Below are positions 1-5,769 of a stretch of 6,595 nt of DNA, in pieces; position 1 is the stretch's first letter; every line of letters begins with the position of its first letter. Made by a program: the position numbers and the translations under genes. Source of the DNA: Phytoactinopolyspora endophytica (lineage in GTDB: Bacteria > Actinomycetota > Actinomycetes > Jiangellales > Jiangellaceae). The notes beneath the pieces are model-generated. The model searched no databases. It was given only the letters and a program-made list of their open reading frames with translations, and was not told the DNA's origin. The stretch lies in contig NZ_ML142849.1 of assembly GCF_004138495.1 (NCBI RefSeq), positions 433,681 to 440,275 of the forward strand. Reading direction: 5' to 3'.

Positions 1-576
1 CAGAGATGCGGCCACGGATGGACTGTGTTCTTCGACGACGACTCGGACGACACGTTCGATTCGGGCGATTCCGGCAACGGTGACGCAACCAACCCCGGCT
101 CCACCTCCGACGGGTCCCCTTCTCGCGAAACCGTCACACGCCGTCGTCGAGTTTTGCTCGACTGGACCGTCGTGCCGCTGACTGGCCTTCTCCGGGCGGT
201 CGCCACCACCGTGTTCATTCCGCTCATGCTCGGCGCTGTGGCCGCGATCCTGCTGCCTGCGCTACCCGTCACAGTGGTACTCACCAGGCTCGGCCGATAC
301 CGGGAGTACGCGGCCGACCGTACCGCTGCCATGCTGACCGCCCGGCCGGCGGCGCTCGCCGCAGCGCTGAGCACGTTGAGTGCTCACGTCCCTGCCTTCC
401 CGAAGAAGGAACTGCGCGATCTCAACACCCTGTCCTCGATGTCGATCATCCAACTCCCCGACGAGAAGTCCGGCAAACAGACTTCCGACGTCGTCGACCG
501 CGTTCTCGGATGGCATCCGCCGGTGCAGAATCGAATAGACCGACTCGCCGACCTCTCCCGTGACCTCGCCAGATGA
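1..576 (+). CDS. M48 family (HtpX-like) membrane zinc metalloprotease, C-terminal part, 5' end cut by window edge
   Basis: Membrane-bound zinc endopeptidase of the M48 family, which acts in envelope protein quality control. The reading frame is open from base 1 to the TGA at 574-576. A GTG at 25 could be called as a start, but the family needs an HExxH zinc motif upstream of what is visible, so I treat the gene as truncated by the window. Seen: an acidic Asp/Ser/Gly-rich stretch (about 28-84), a basic RRRR patch, a hydrophobic membrane stretch (about 160-290), then RYREYAADR (295-321), whose Glu (304-306) is the expected third zinc ligand and whose Asp (316-318) is the conserved ExxxD residue. 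The following RPAALAAAL segment and the C-terminal HPPVQNRIDRL match the ending typical of actinobacterial M48 proteins. The acidic loop between HExxH and the Glu is unusual. It converges on the AEC carrier gene with a 27-bp gap in which I see no clear terminator. Confidence 0.85.
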   Translation, partial: QRCGHGWTVFFDDDSDDTFDSGDSGNGDATNPGSTSDGSPSRETVTRRRRVLLDWTVVPLTGLLRAVATTVFIPLMLGAVAAILLPALPVTVVLTRLGRYREYAADRTAAMLTARPAALAAALSTLSAHVPAFPKKELRDLNTLSSMSIIQLPDEKSGKQTSDVVDRVLGWHPPVQNRIDRLADLSRDLAR

Positions 577-603
577 GCCGCGACGACGGCACCACACGGT
601 CGG

Positions 604-1500
604 TCACAAGAGCAGCTGGACCGTCAATGGAGAGGCTGCTATGGCGATCAGGATTCCCATCGAGACTTGCGACGCGGCGAACCGCACGTCCAGCCTCTCC
701 ATCTCGGCGAAGGTGATCGCGCTGTAGGCGATCGGGGCGATGCTCGCGAACATCGCGACGCGCGCGTCGATCCCGTCCAGGCCGGCGAGCCGGATGAAGA
801 TCGCCCCGAACACCGCTCCCAGCCCGAACCGCAACGCCAACGAGAGCAACAGCAGCCTGGGGCGCCGCACACGCAGCTCGAACTTCAGACCGAGCGCCAT
901 GAGCAGCGTGGTGCCGACGATCCGCGCGGCGACCTCGAACGAGTCCATGATCACCACCGGCGGAGTCACCCCGGCGAGCTTGACCACGACAGCGGCAACG
1001 AGTCCCCAGAGCGGCCCGGACTGGACAAGCTTCCGTAGCACGAAACCCGGATCCGCGCGCTCATGGCCGATCCCGACCAGAGCGGCGTAGACCACCGAGA
1101 ACGCCGTGACGCCCACGAACGTGTCGATGATCACCAGACGGGCGACGCCTTCGGGTCCGGCCGTCCGCTCGACGAACGGCAGCAAGAAGCCCGTGTTCAT
1201 GACCGCCGCACCGGCGAGGAACGGGCCGAACGTCCGCCTGTCGATATGCCTGAGCAGGGAGCGTCGGAGCAGCAACACCACCAGAAGCGACGCTCCGATG
1301 ACAACCGGCGCCACCAGGCACAACCGCAGGAACGACGCGTCCACGTCCACCCGAAGGATCGACAGGAAGATCAGTGGCGGATAGCCCAGGTAGAACACCA
1401 CGCGCAACAGTGCGCCGCCGTCGTCGGAGCGGAGCAGCCCGGCCCGCTTTGCCGCGTAGCTCGCGACGAAGACGATGATCAGAGGCAGGGTGTCGGTCAG
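604..1500 (-). CDS. AEC-family (auxin efflux carrier type) permease, probable CTG start
   Basis: Secondary membrane carrier of the AEC family (TC 2.A.69), whose bacterial members move organic anions such as malate or malonate. The substrate here is unknown. The translation gives 298 aa from the CTG at 1500, with about ten hydrophobic segments (roughly residues 5-17, 36-50, 59-80, 91-112, 119-144, 161-178, 190-208, 215-240, 246-268, 276-298) and the family motif NTGFLLPF in the fourth. The first ATG/GTG/TTG in this frame is the TTG at 1407, but that start would delete the first membrane segment (TDTLPLIIVFVASYAAKRAG), which fits the family N-terminus well. The frame is open back to a stop at 1567-1569 with no ATG, GTG or TTG before 1407. 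CTG at 1500 has GGAG 8 nt upstream and overlaps the TGA of the CoA-transferase as CTGA, the layout of a translationally coupled ATGA pair. A mutated start codon or sequencing error is the alternative. It is co-transcribed with the CoA-transferase. Confidence 0.85.
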   Translation of the reverse strand: MTDTLPLIIVFVASYAAKRAGLLRSDDGGALLRVVFYLGYPPLIFLSILRVDVDASFLRLCLVAPVVIGASLLVVLLLRRSLLRHIDRRTFGPFLAGAAVMNTGFLLPFVERTAGPEGVARLVIIDTFVGVTAFSVVYAALVGIGHERADPGFVLRKLVQSGPLWGLVAAVVVKLAGVTPPVVIMDSFEVAARIVGTTLLMALGLKFELRVRRPRLLLLSLALRFGLGAVFGAIFIRLAGLDGIDARVAMFASIAPIAYSAITFAEMERLDVRFAASQVSMGILIAIAASPLTVQLLL

Positions 1501-1512
1501 CCGGCACGCTCC
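1497..1512 (-). promoter_or_regulatory. CTGA stop/start overlap with internal Shine-Dalgarno
   Basis: On the minus strand GGAG (1512-1509) lies 8 nt before CTG (1500-1498), and the last two bases of that CTG plus the next A form the TGA stop of the CoA-transferase (1499-1497). This is the geometry of termination-reinitiation coupling, with CTG in place of ATG. The site is inferred; translation from CTG is not proven. Confidence 0.55.
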
Positions 1513-2705
1513 GGGTGGGAGCCCTCGCCCTCCCCGTCCAGCCAGGCGCGGACGCTCTCGTTGTGCTCACCGAGCAGTGGTGGCGCAACATGGGTGCGCG
1601 GCTGGGCGTCGTCGAAGCGCAGCGGCGGCCCCGGCAGCTGCATCCGGCCCAGCACAGGATGCTCGACGTCGACCAGCAGCCCCTGCAAGCGCGTCTGCTC
1701 CCACTCGTAGACCTCGTCGATGCCGCGGACCTTGCCGCTGGCGATCCCCGCCTTCTCCAGCAGGCCCAGCCAGTGGTCGCGGGTTCCGGCGCTGAACGCC
1801 CGCTCGATCTCGTCGACCAGTTCCACCCGGCGGCTCACCCGGTCCGCGTTGGTCGCGAAGCGCGCGTCGTCCGGATCGAGTCCGACGATTCCGGCAAACG
1901 AGCGCCACTGTGTCTCACTCCCAACGGCCACCTGCAACGCGCCGTCGGCAGCCCGGAACAACCCGTACGGCGCGATCGACGCGTGGTGGTTCCCGGTCGC
2001 CGCCGGTATCTCACCGGCCACGGTCCATTTCGTGCCTTGGAAGGCATGCACACCGACGACGGAAGCCAGCAGCGACGTCCGCACGACTCGGCCCCGCCCC
2101 GTCCGTTCCCGCTCCAGCAAGGCGGCGAGTACCCCGTTTGCGCCATACATGCCGGCCAGCAGGTCGGCGATCGGCACGCCCACCTTGGTCGGCGACCCCG
2201 GCTCGCCGGTGATGCTCATCAGCCCGGCCTCGCCCTGAGCGATCTGGTCGTAGCCGGCACGCCCACCCTCCGGCCCGTCATGTCCGAACCCCGTGACGGA
2301 CAGGATGACCAGGCCCGGGTTGAGCTCATGCAGCCGTTCGACGGTGAATCCGAGACGGTCCAGAACGCCGGTGCGGAAGTTCTCCACCAGCACGTCCGCC
2401 TGGCGCACTAGCCGGGTGAGGAACTCCCGTCCCTCCTCGCTCTTCAGATCGGCGGTCACCGACTCCTTGTTCCGGTTGCAGGACAGGTAGTACGTGGACA
2501 CCTGGTGGTCGTCGGGCCCGACGAACGGCGGCCCCCAGCCTCGCGACTCGTCGCCTCGTTCCGGCGCCTCCACCTTGATCACCCGCGCGCCCAGGTCGCC
2601 CAGCATCATGCCTGCGTGCGGCCCCGCCAAGGCGCGGGACAGGTCGACGACGACGTATCCGGCCAGTGGACCGACCTGCCCGGGCATCTCCTCAGTGCCG
2701 TTCAC
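1497..2705 (-). CDS. Class III CoA-transferase (CaiB/BaiF family)
   Basis: Cytoplasmic family III CoA-transferase, which moves CoA between a donor thioester and a carboxylic acid through an aspartyl-CoA anhydride intermediate. The protein has 402 aa, normal for the family. Seen: the N-terminal LSRALAGPHAGMMLGDLGA and VIKVEAPERGD (CoA-binding Rossmann part, residues 22-52), NRNK (77-80), DVLVENF (104-110), and GYDQIAQGEAGLM (151-163), whose Asp153 aligns with the catalytic Asp of formyl-CoA transferase. The GTG start at 2705 is chosen because a ten-base Shine-Dalgarno match sits just upstream. The ATG at residue 7 has its purine run too close to serve. It is the first gene of an operon with the AEC carrier and diverges from the carbonic anhydrase. 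Substrate specificity (formyl-, carnitine-, succinyl- or other CoA) cannot be read from the sequence, so no gene symbol is given. Confidence 0.93.
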   Translation of the reverse strand: MNGTEEMPGQVGPLAGYVVVDLSRALAGPHAGMMLGDLGARVIKVEAPERGDESRGWGPPFVGPDDHQVSTYYLSCNRNKESVTADLKSEEGREFLTRLVRQADVLVENFRTGVLDRLGFTVERLHELNPGLVILSVTGFGHDGPEGGRAGYDQIAQGEAGLMSITGEPGSPTKVGVPIADLLAGMYGANGVLAALLERERTGRGRVVRTSLLASVVGVHAFQGTKWTVAGEIPAATGNHHASIAPYGLFRAADGALQVAVGSETQWRSFAGIVGLDPDDARFATNADRVSRRVELVDEIERAFSAGTRDHWLGLLEKAGIASGKVRGIDEVYEWEQTRLQGLLVDVEHPVLGRMQLPGPPLRFDDAQPRTHVAPPLLGEHNESVRAWLDGEGEGSHPERAG

Positions 2706-2716
2706 CGATCACCTCC
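2706..2716 (-). promoter_or_regulatory. Exceptionally strong Shine-Dalgarno of the CoA-transferase
   Basis: On the minus strand GGAGGTGATC (2716-2707) precedes the GTG start by 1 nt, with GGAGG itself 6 nt away. Ten consecutive bases can pair with the 16S rRNA 3' end (GATCACCTCC). This fixes the GTG at 2705 as the start and predicts efficient translation initiation. Confidence 0.85.
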
Positions 2717-2756
2717 GCGTGACGGTCGGGTGCCAGTTGTCCGTCGCAGCGTACGG

Positions 2757-2766
2757 CTACCGGTAG
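2757..2766. promoter_or_regulatory. Perfect palindrome CTACCGGTAG, possible operator
   Basis: A 10-bp perfect palindrome lies 52-61 bp upstream of the CoA-transferase start, between that gene and the divergent carbonic anhydrase. Its place would suit an operator for a dimeric regulator of the CoA-transferase/AEC operon. It is short enough to occur by chance in GC-rich DNA. Confidence 0.3.
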
Positions 2767-2773
2767 GCCCATG

Positions 2774-2803
2774 TTGACGGCACACTATGCCGAAACCTGA
2801 ATT
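2774..2803 (+). promoter_or_regulatory. Possible sigma-70-type promoter TTGACG-N18-TGAATT
   Basis: TTGACG (2774-2779) matches five of six bases of the -35 consensus. Eighteen bases later TGAATT (2798-2803) matches four of six -10 bases, including the final T but not the usually conserved second A. If used, transcription would begin near 2810 with a leader of about 90 nt to the carbonic anhydrase GTG. It competes with the leaderless arrangement proposed at 2888-2900; either or both may be used. Confidence 0.35.
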
Positions 2804-2805
2804 CG

Positions 2806-2819
2806 CGGTCGCACGACCG
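2806..2819. promoter_or_regulatory. Inverted repeat CGGTCG-CA-CGACCG, possible operator
   Basis: Two perfect 6-bp arms are separated by 2 bp, immediately before the CRP-like site in the divergent intergenic region. The 14-bp dyad could bind a dimeric regulator such as a TetR or GntR type protein. No regulator gene lies in the window, and nothing ties the dyad to one gene rather than the other. Confidence 0.3.
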
Positions 2820-2821
2820 GC

Positions 2822-2837
2822 TGTGAGAACTTTCACG
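2822..2837. promoter_or_regulatory. CRP/GlxR-like site TGTGA-N6-TCACG
   Basis: TGTGA (2822-2826), six spacer bases GAACTT, then TCACG (2833-2837) match nine of ten positions of the CRP-family consensus TGTGA-N6-TCACA, which is also used by actinobacterial Crp and GlxR. Its centre (2829.5) is 71.5 bp before the putative leaderless start at 2901, a known class I activator distance. It is also 124 bp upstream of the CoA-transferase start, so either gene could be the target. Binding is inferred from sequence only. Confidence 0.45.
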
Positions 2838-2857
2838 CCACATCACGAACCTTCACG
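2833..2857. repeat. Three TCACG repeats at exact 10-bp spacing
   Basis: TCACG occurs at 2833-2837, 2843-2847 and 2853-2857, one helical turn apart. The first and third belong to a longer 11-mer, GAAC(T/C)TTCACG, at 2827-2837 and 2847-2857, with one mismatch. Phased direct repeats on one DNA face are typical of OmpR/PhoB-type response-regulator sites, and the unit resembles half of the actinobacterial PHO box (GTTCACC, 11-bp period) without matching it. The first unit shares bases with the CRP-like site. Confidence 0.4.
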
Positions 2858-2887
2858 ATTCCGGTGGCCGTCGCCATGCGAGCGACC

Positions 2888-2893
2888 TAACGT
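2888..2893 (+). promoter_or_regulatory. -10-like TAACGT placed for leaderless transcription of the carbonic anhydrase
   Basis: TAACGT (2888-2893) fits the actinobacterial TANNNT -10 pattern and ends 7 bp before the GTG at 2901, so transcription would begin at or next to the start codon. No good -35 lies about 17 bp upstream (TGGCCG), as is common in activator-dependent promoters. The GTG has only an AGG 2 nt before it, too close to act as a Shine-Dalgarno, which supports a leaderless mRNA. Confidence 0.4.
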
Positions 2894-2900
2894 ACAGGCC

Positions 2901-3662
2901 GTGATCGACGCCTACGACGGCCGGTTCTCCCGGCGCCGCGCTTTCGGGCTTCTCACCGCCGCAGCCGCCACGCTCGGCGGATGTGGCGCCTATCCGAGCA
3001 CAGCCTCCCCATCAACCACATCCGCACAACGCCCTGCCGCCCAGGACACCGACGGAGACGATCCACGGATCGGCCCCGACGAGGCGTGGCACATGCTTGA
3101 GGCGGGGAATGCCCGGTTCATCGACGGCACGCCGCAGCATCCGCACTCGGACAGCAGCTGGCGCAATTCCCTCATCGACGAACAGCATCCGATCGCTTCG
3201 ATCCTCAGCTGTGCCGACTCACGGGTTCCGCCGGAACTCGTGTTCGATCAGGGATTCGGCGACCTGTTCACTATCCGCTCCGCTGGCGAGGTGCTCGACG
3301 AGGCGGTCCTCGGCAGCCTGGAGTACGGCGTGGAACATCTCGACACACCGCTGGTGGTCGTTCTCGGTCACTCGGGATGCGGCGCGGTACAGGCCACGAT
3401 CGACGCCGTCCGCGGTGACGCCCAGCCCCGTGGCCATGTCGCCGCCTTGGTCCAGGCGGTCGAACCGGCGGTGCTCACGGTCTCGGACGACCTGGGCGAG
3501 GACGAGTTCCTCGCCGCCAGCGTCAACGAGCAGGCGCGCCGGGTGGCGGAGGCCCTGCCCGCACGCTCGTCATCGATCCGCCGCGCGGTGGAACAGGACC
3601 GGATCCAGATCGTTGTCGCCGTGTACGACCTGGCCACCGGCCGAGTCGAGCGGAAGTTGTAA
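2901..3662 (+). CDS. Beta-class carbonic anhydrase with twin-arginine lipoprotein signal (exported)
   Basis: Zinc enzyme interconverting CO2 and bicarbonate. With the GTG start at 2901 the protein has 253 aa. Residues 8-28 form a Tat-type signal: RFSRRRAFGLL, then an alanine-rich hydrophobic stretch and the lipobox LGGC (Cys28). A Ser/Thr/Pro/Ala-rich linker follows to about residue 48. The catalytic domain has SCADSR (Cys104, Asp106, Arg108) and GHSGCG (His157, Cys160), the complete beta-class zinc and catalytic set, and ends in VYDLATGRV as in the family. The predicted place is the outer face of the cytoplasmic membrane, anchored by lipid. A longer frame reaches an ATG at 2787, but that adds 38 non-conserved residues before the Tat motif, lacks a Shine-Dalgarno and runs through the regulatory DNA, so I reject that start. 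Gly at the -2 lipobox position is less usual, so cleavage by a general signal peptidase is an alternative. The gene diverges from the CoA-transferase and converges on hyuB. Confidence 0.92.
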   Translation: MIDAYDGRFSRRRAFGLLTAAAATLGGCGAYPSTASPSTTSAQRPAAQDTDGDDPRIGPDEAWHMLEAGNARFIDGTPQHPHSDSSWRNSLIDEQHPIASILSCADSRVPPELVFDQGFGDLFTIRSAGEVLDEAVLGSLEYGVEHLDTPLVVVLGHSGCGAVQATIDAVRGDAQPRGHVAALVQAVEPAVLTVSDDLGEDEFLAASVNEQARRVAEALPARSSSIRRAVEQDRIQIVVAVYDLATGRVERKL

Positions 3663-3721
3663 CCGCACCCGCCCCGGAAGCCGACGTTCTCGTTGCTCCC
3701 GCGACCACCATGTCGTTCGTT

Positions 3722-3745
3722 CCGCCGGCGCAGGCAGCGCGGCGG
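3722..3745. terminator. GC-rich hairpin between convergent genes, possible bidirectional terminator
   Basis: CCGCC-G-GCGC, loop AGGCA, GCGC-GGCGG forms a nine-pair stem with one bulged G. It lies about 60 bp after the carbonic anhydrase stop and 20 bp after the hyuB stop on the other strand. There is no T-run on either side, but many high-GC actinobacterial terminators lack one. The place between convergent genes is the main support. Confidence 0.45.
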
Positions 3746-3764
3746 CGAAAGGGCGGTCACCAGG

Positions 3765-5681
3765 TCAGAGCCAATCGACGTCGGCGGCGGAGTGTCCCCC
3801 GGACAGCTGCGCGTAGCCCGGACCGCGGTCGAAGAAAGGCTCGTCGGCGGTGCGCCGTTCGCCCCGCGACGCGCGCAGCTCGTCGCTGGCCGCTTCGTCG
3901 AGCGTCGGCTCGTCGGCGGTCCCGTGAACGACGACGCCGTAGTCGGCGCGGGCACCCTCGAACGAGACCTTGCGCCAGCGGATGTCCCGCATCACCTCGT
4001 CGTACGGACGCTCGAGTGGATCGCCCCATCCCCCGCCCCCGGTGGTGCGGATCCGGATCACCTCTCCGGCCCGGATCGGCTCGTCGTCGGCGAGCGCGTC
4101 GACGTCCCGCTCCCCTGGGCCTCCAGGGTCGACCGTCACCTGGAACGGGCGGCCGGCTTTGCCGCCGCGGACGCCCCAGCAGGACAGGATCGCGCGGTCG
4201 GCGATCGACATGAACGACGCGTCGCGCAGCATCCGGATGTGCTTCTCGTAGCCGAGCCCGCCGCGGTAGCGCCCCGGTCCCCCGGAGTCGAGAGCGAGGC
4301 CGAGCCGCTCGACGAGGAACGGGAACCGCGACTCGCTGAACTCGCTCGGCAGGTTCCGCGAGTCCGGTACCACGTGGATGGTGTCCTCCCCGTCCGCGTA
4401 GTACCGCCCGCCGGACCCGCCGCCGAGCACCTCGCGCATCAGGTACGGGTGGCCGTCGGCGTCGGCGCCGTAGACGCCCGTGTACCGGATGGTCTCCTGG
4501 TCGGCCGGCATCCTGCCGTCGACGGCCTTGGCCACCGCGCCCGCCAGCACGCCGAGCATCCGCAGGATGACGAACGTGCGCGCGTTGGTCGGCGCCGGGA
4601 ACTCCGGGGTCAGCAGGGTGCCTTTGGCAGGGAACCGCATCTCGATCAGCGGCACGACCCCCTCGTTCACGTCGAGCTCGGCCATCCGCTCCGGGTTATC
4701 GGCGAGGTTGCGCAGGATCGGAGCCAGCCACTTCTTCAGGAACACCCCGTCGGCGTAGTCCCCGGCATGGTTGATCGGCCCCTTGGCTTGCGGACCGGTC
4801 CCCGCGAAGTCGATGATCAGCTTCGGGCCCGCGCCCACGCCGCCGGCTTCGTCGCCGTCCGTCTTGGTGAGCGTGATGCGTTGAGTATGCAGGCGCGGCT
4901 CGTCGACGCCGTCGTGCTCGGCGTAGTCCTCCCAGACGTACGTTCCCGCGGGGATCTTCGACAACACCTCCCGCCGGTAGGTCTGCGTCGTCTGCTCAAG
5001 AATCGCGTCGAAACATGCCTCGACGGCTCCAGCTCCGTACCGGTCGAAGAGCTCCGCCAGCCTCCGGGCGCCCATCAGGCAGGCCGCGCATTCGGCGTCG
5101 AGGTCCGCGGCGAGCGACTCTGGCATCCGGGAGTTGCGGGTCATGATCTTCAGCGCCGCCTCGTTCGGCACCCCCTGATCCCACAGCTTGATCGGAGGAA
5201 CCATCAGGCCCTCCTCGAACACGCTCGTCGCGCGCGACGGCATCGATCCCGGAACTGTGCCGCCGATATCGTCGTGGTGGCCGAAGGCCTGCATGAACGC
5301 CACCACGGTCTCGGACCCGTCGGCAGCGCTTCTATGGAACACCGGCGCCGTCACGCACAGGTCCGGCAGGTGACCGATGCCGCCCTCGGAGAGATAGACG
5401 TCGTTGTGGAAGAAGACGTCGCCCGGCCTCATCGTCTCGGGAGGATAGTCCCGGGCCACCGGGTGGACGAGGGCCGAATAGGAGCGGCCGGTCAGTTTGC
5501 GCAGATGCCGGTCGTGGATCCCGGCACGGTAGTCATGCGCGTCGCGGATCATCGGTGACCGAGACGTCCGTCCGATAGCGGTCTCGACCTCCTTCTCCAC
5601 CGACGCCAGGTACCCTTCGACGATCTCCACCAGGATGGGGTCGGCATCCAGGCCATCGGTCAGGCGCATCGAGCCGTTCAT
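3765..5681 (-). CDS. Hydantoinase B/oxoprolinase family protein (HyuB-like subunit)
   Basis: Catalytic-partner subunit of the hydantoinase/oxoprolinase family. With a HyuA subunit, members hydrolyse 5-oxoproline or hydantoins using ATP, or carboxylate ketones (acetone and acetophenone carboxylases). The protein has 638 aa. Landmarks in order: DPILVEI near the N-terminus (14-20), FFHNDVY (90-96) followed by GHLPD (103-107), GHHDDIGGTVPGSMP (134-148), DFAGTGPQAKGPIN (291-304), LDSGGPGRYRGG (464-475) and GGGGWGDPLERP (548-559), then a tail with KVSFEGARADYGVVV and FFDRGPGY. The tail of about 80 residues after GGGGWGDP makes it longer than many HyuB proteins. The motif reads NDVY where the commoner form is NDPY. 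The ATG at 5681 follows a purine run (AAGGGGGG); the ATG at residue 5 is an alternative. It lies 115 bp downstream of hyuA on the same strand, probably as an operon. The substrate is unknown. Confidence 0.93.
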   Translation of the reverse strand: MNGSMRLTDGLDADPILVEIVEGYLASVEKEVETAIGRTSRSPMIRDAHDYRAGIHDRHLRKLTGRSYSALVHPVARDYPPETMRPGDVFFHNDVYLSEGGIGHLPDLCVTAPVFHRSAADGSETVVAFMQAFGHHDDIGGTVPGSMPSRATSVFEEGLMVPPIKLWDQGVPNEAALKIMTRNSRMPESLAADLDAECAACLMGARRLAELFDRYGAGAVEACFDAILEQTTQTYRREVLSKIPAGTYVWEDYAEHDGVDEPRLHTQRITLTKTDGDEAGGVGAGPKLIIDFAGTGPQAKGPINHAGDYADGVFLKKWLAPILRNLADNPERMAELDVNEGVVPLIEMRFPAKGTLLTPEFPAPTNARTFVILRMLGVLAGAVAKAVDGRMPADQETIRYTGVYGADADGHPYLMREVLGGGSGGRYYADGEDTIHVVPDSRNLPSEFSESRFPFLVERLGLALDSGGPGRYRGGLGYEKHIRMLRDASFMSIADRAILSCWGVRGGKAGRPFQVTVDPGGPGERDVDALADDEPIRAGEVIRIRTTGGGGWGDPLERPYDEVMRDIRWRKVSFEGARADYGVVVHGTADEPTLDEAASDELRASRGERRTADEPFFDRGPGYAQLSGGHSAADVDWL

Positions 5682-5727
5682 GTCGTCTTCCCCCCTTCCA
5701 GCTCCACCCCTGTGCTTGGTGCGCTGA

Positions 5728-5745
5728 GTGCTCGTAACCGAGCGC
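5728..5745. other. Small hairpin in the hyuA-hyuB spacer
   Basis: GCTCG-TAAC-CGAGC (5730-5743) is a perfect 5-bp stem with a 4-nt loop. It can be extended by a T-G and a G-C pair to 5728-5745. It lies about 50 nt after the hyuA stop on the minus strand. There is no T-run, so it is more likely an intercistronic RNA fold or operator than a strong terminator, and it is weak evidence on its own. Confidence 0.3.
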
Positions 5746-5750
5746 GGAAT

Positions 5751-5769
5751 GTCCTATTTGTGGAAGGAC
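5751..5769. other. Inverted repeat GTCCT-N9-AGGAC in the hyuA-hyuB spacer
   Basis: Perfect 5-bp arms flank a 9-bp AT-richer centre (ATTTGTGGA), which stands out in otherwise GC-rich DNA. It sits 28-46 nt after the hyuA stop, next to the other small hairpin. I see no convincing -35/-10 pair for a separate hyuB promoter here. It could be an operator or a folded spacer RNA. Confidence 0.3.

Noticed and set aside
577..603. Possible terminator between the protease and the AEC carrier
   Set aside because: Only a 4-bp GCCG/CGGC pairing is visible in the 27-bp gap; too weak to call.
1515..2411. A 298-codon open frame on the plus strand
   Set aside because: It is antisense to the CoA-transferase and has no recognisable motif; a GC-composition shadow.
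2707..2716. GATCACCTCC on the plus strand, identical to the 16S rRNA 3' tail
   Set aside because: It is simply the complement of the long Shine-Dalgarno of the CoA-transferase; no rRNA sequence surrounds it.
2782..2787. Minus-strand TAGTGT as a -10 box for the CoA-transferase operon
   Set aside because: It fits TANNNT, but no acceptable -35 lies at the right distance and the pattern is common by chance.
2787..2900. Upstream extension of the carbonic anhydrase to ATG 2787 or GTG 2823
   Set aside because: Neither codon has a Shine-Dalgarno, the extra residues are unlike the family, and the twin-arginine motif would be buried about 49 residues into the protein.
3693..5558. A 621-codon open frame on the plus strand
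   Set aside because: It lies wholly antisense to the strongly conserved hyuB gene. Its translation is Arg/His/Pro-rich with no recognisable domain, typical of the open complementary frame of a GC-rich gene.
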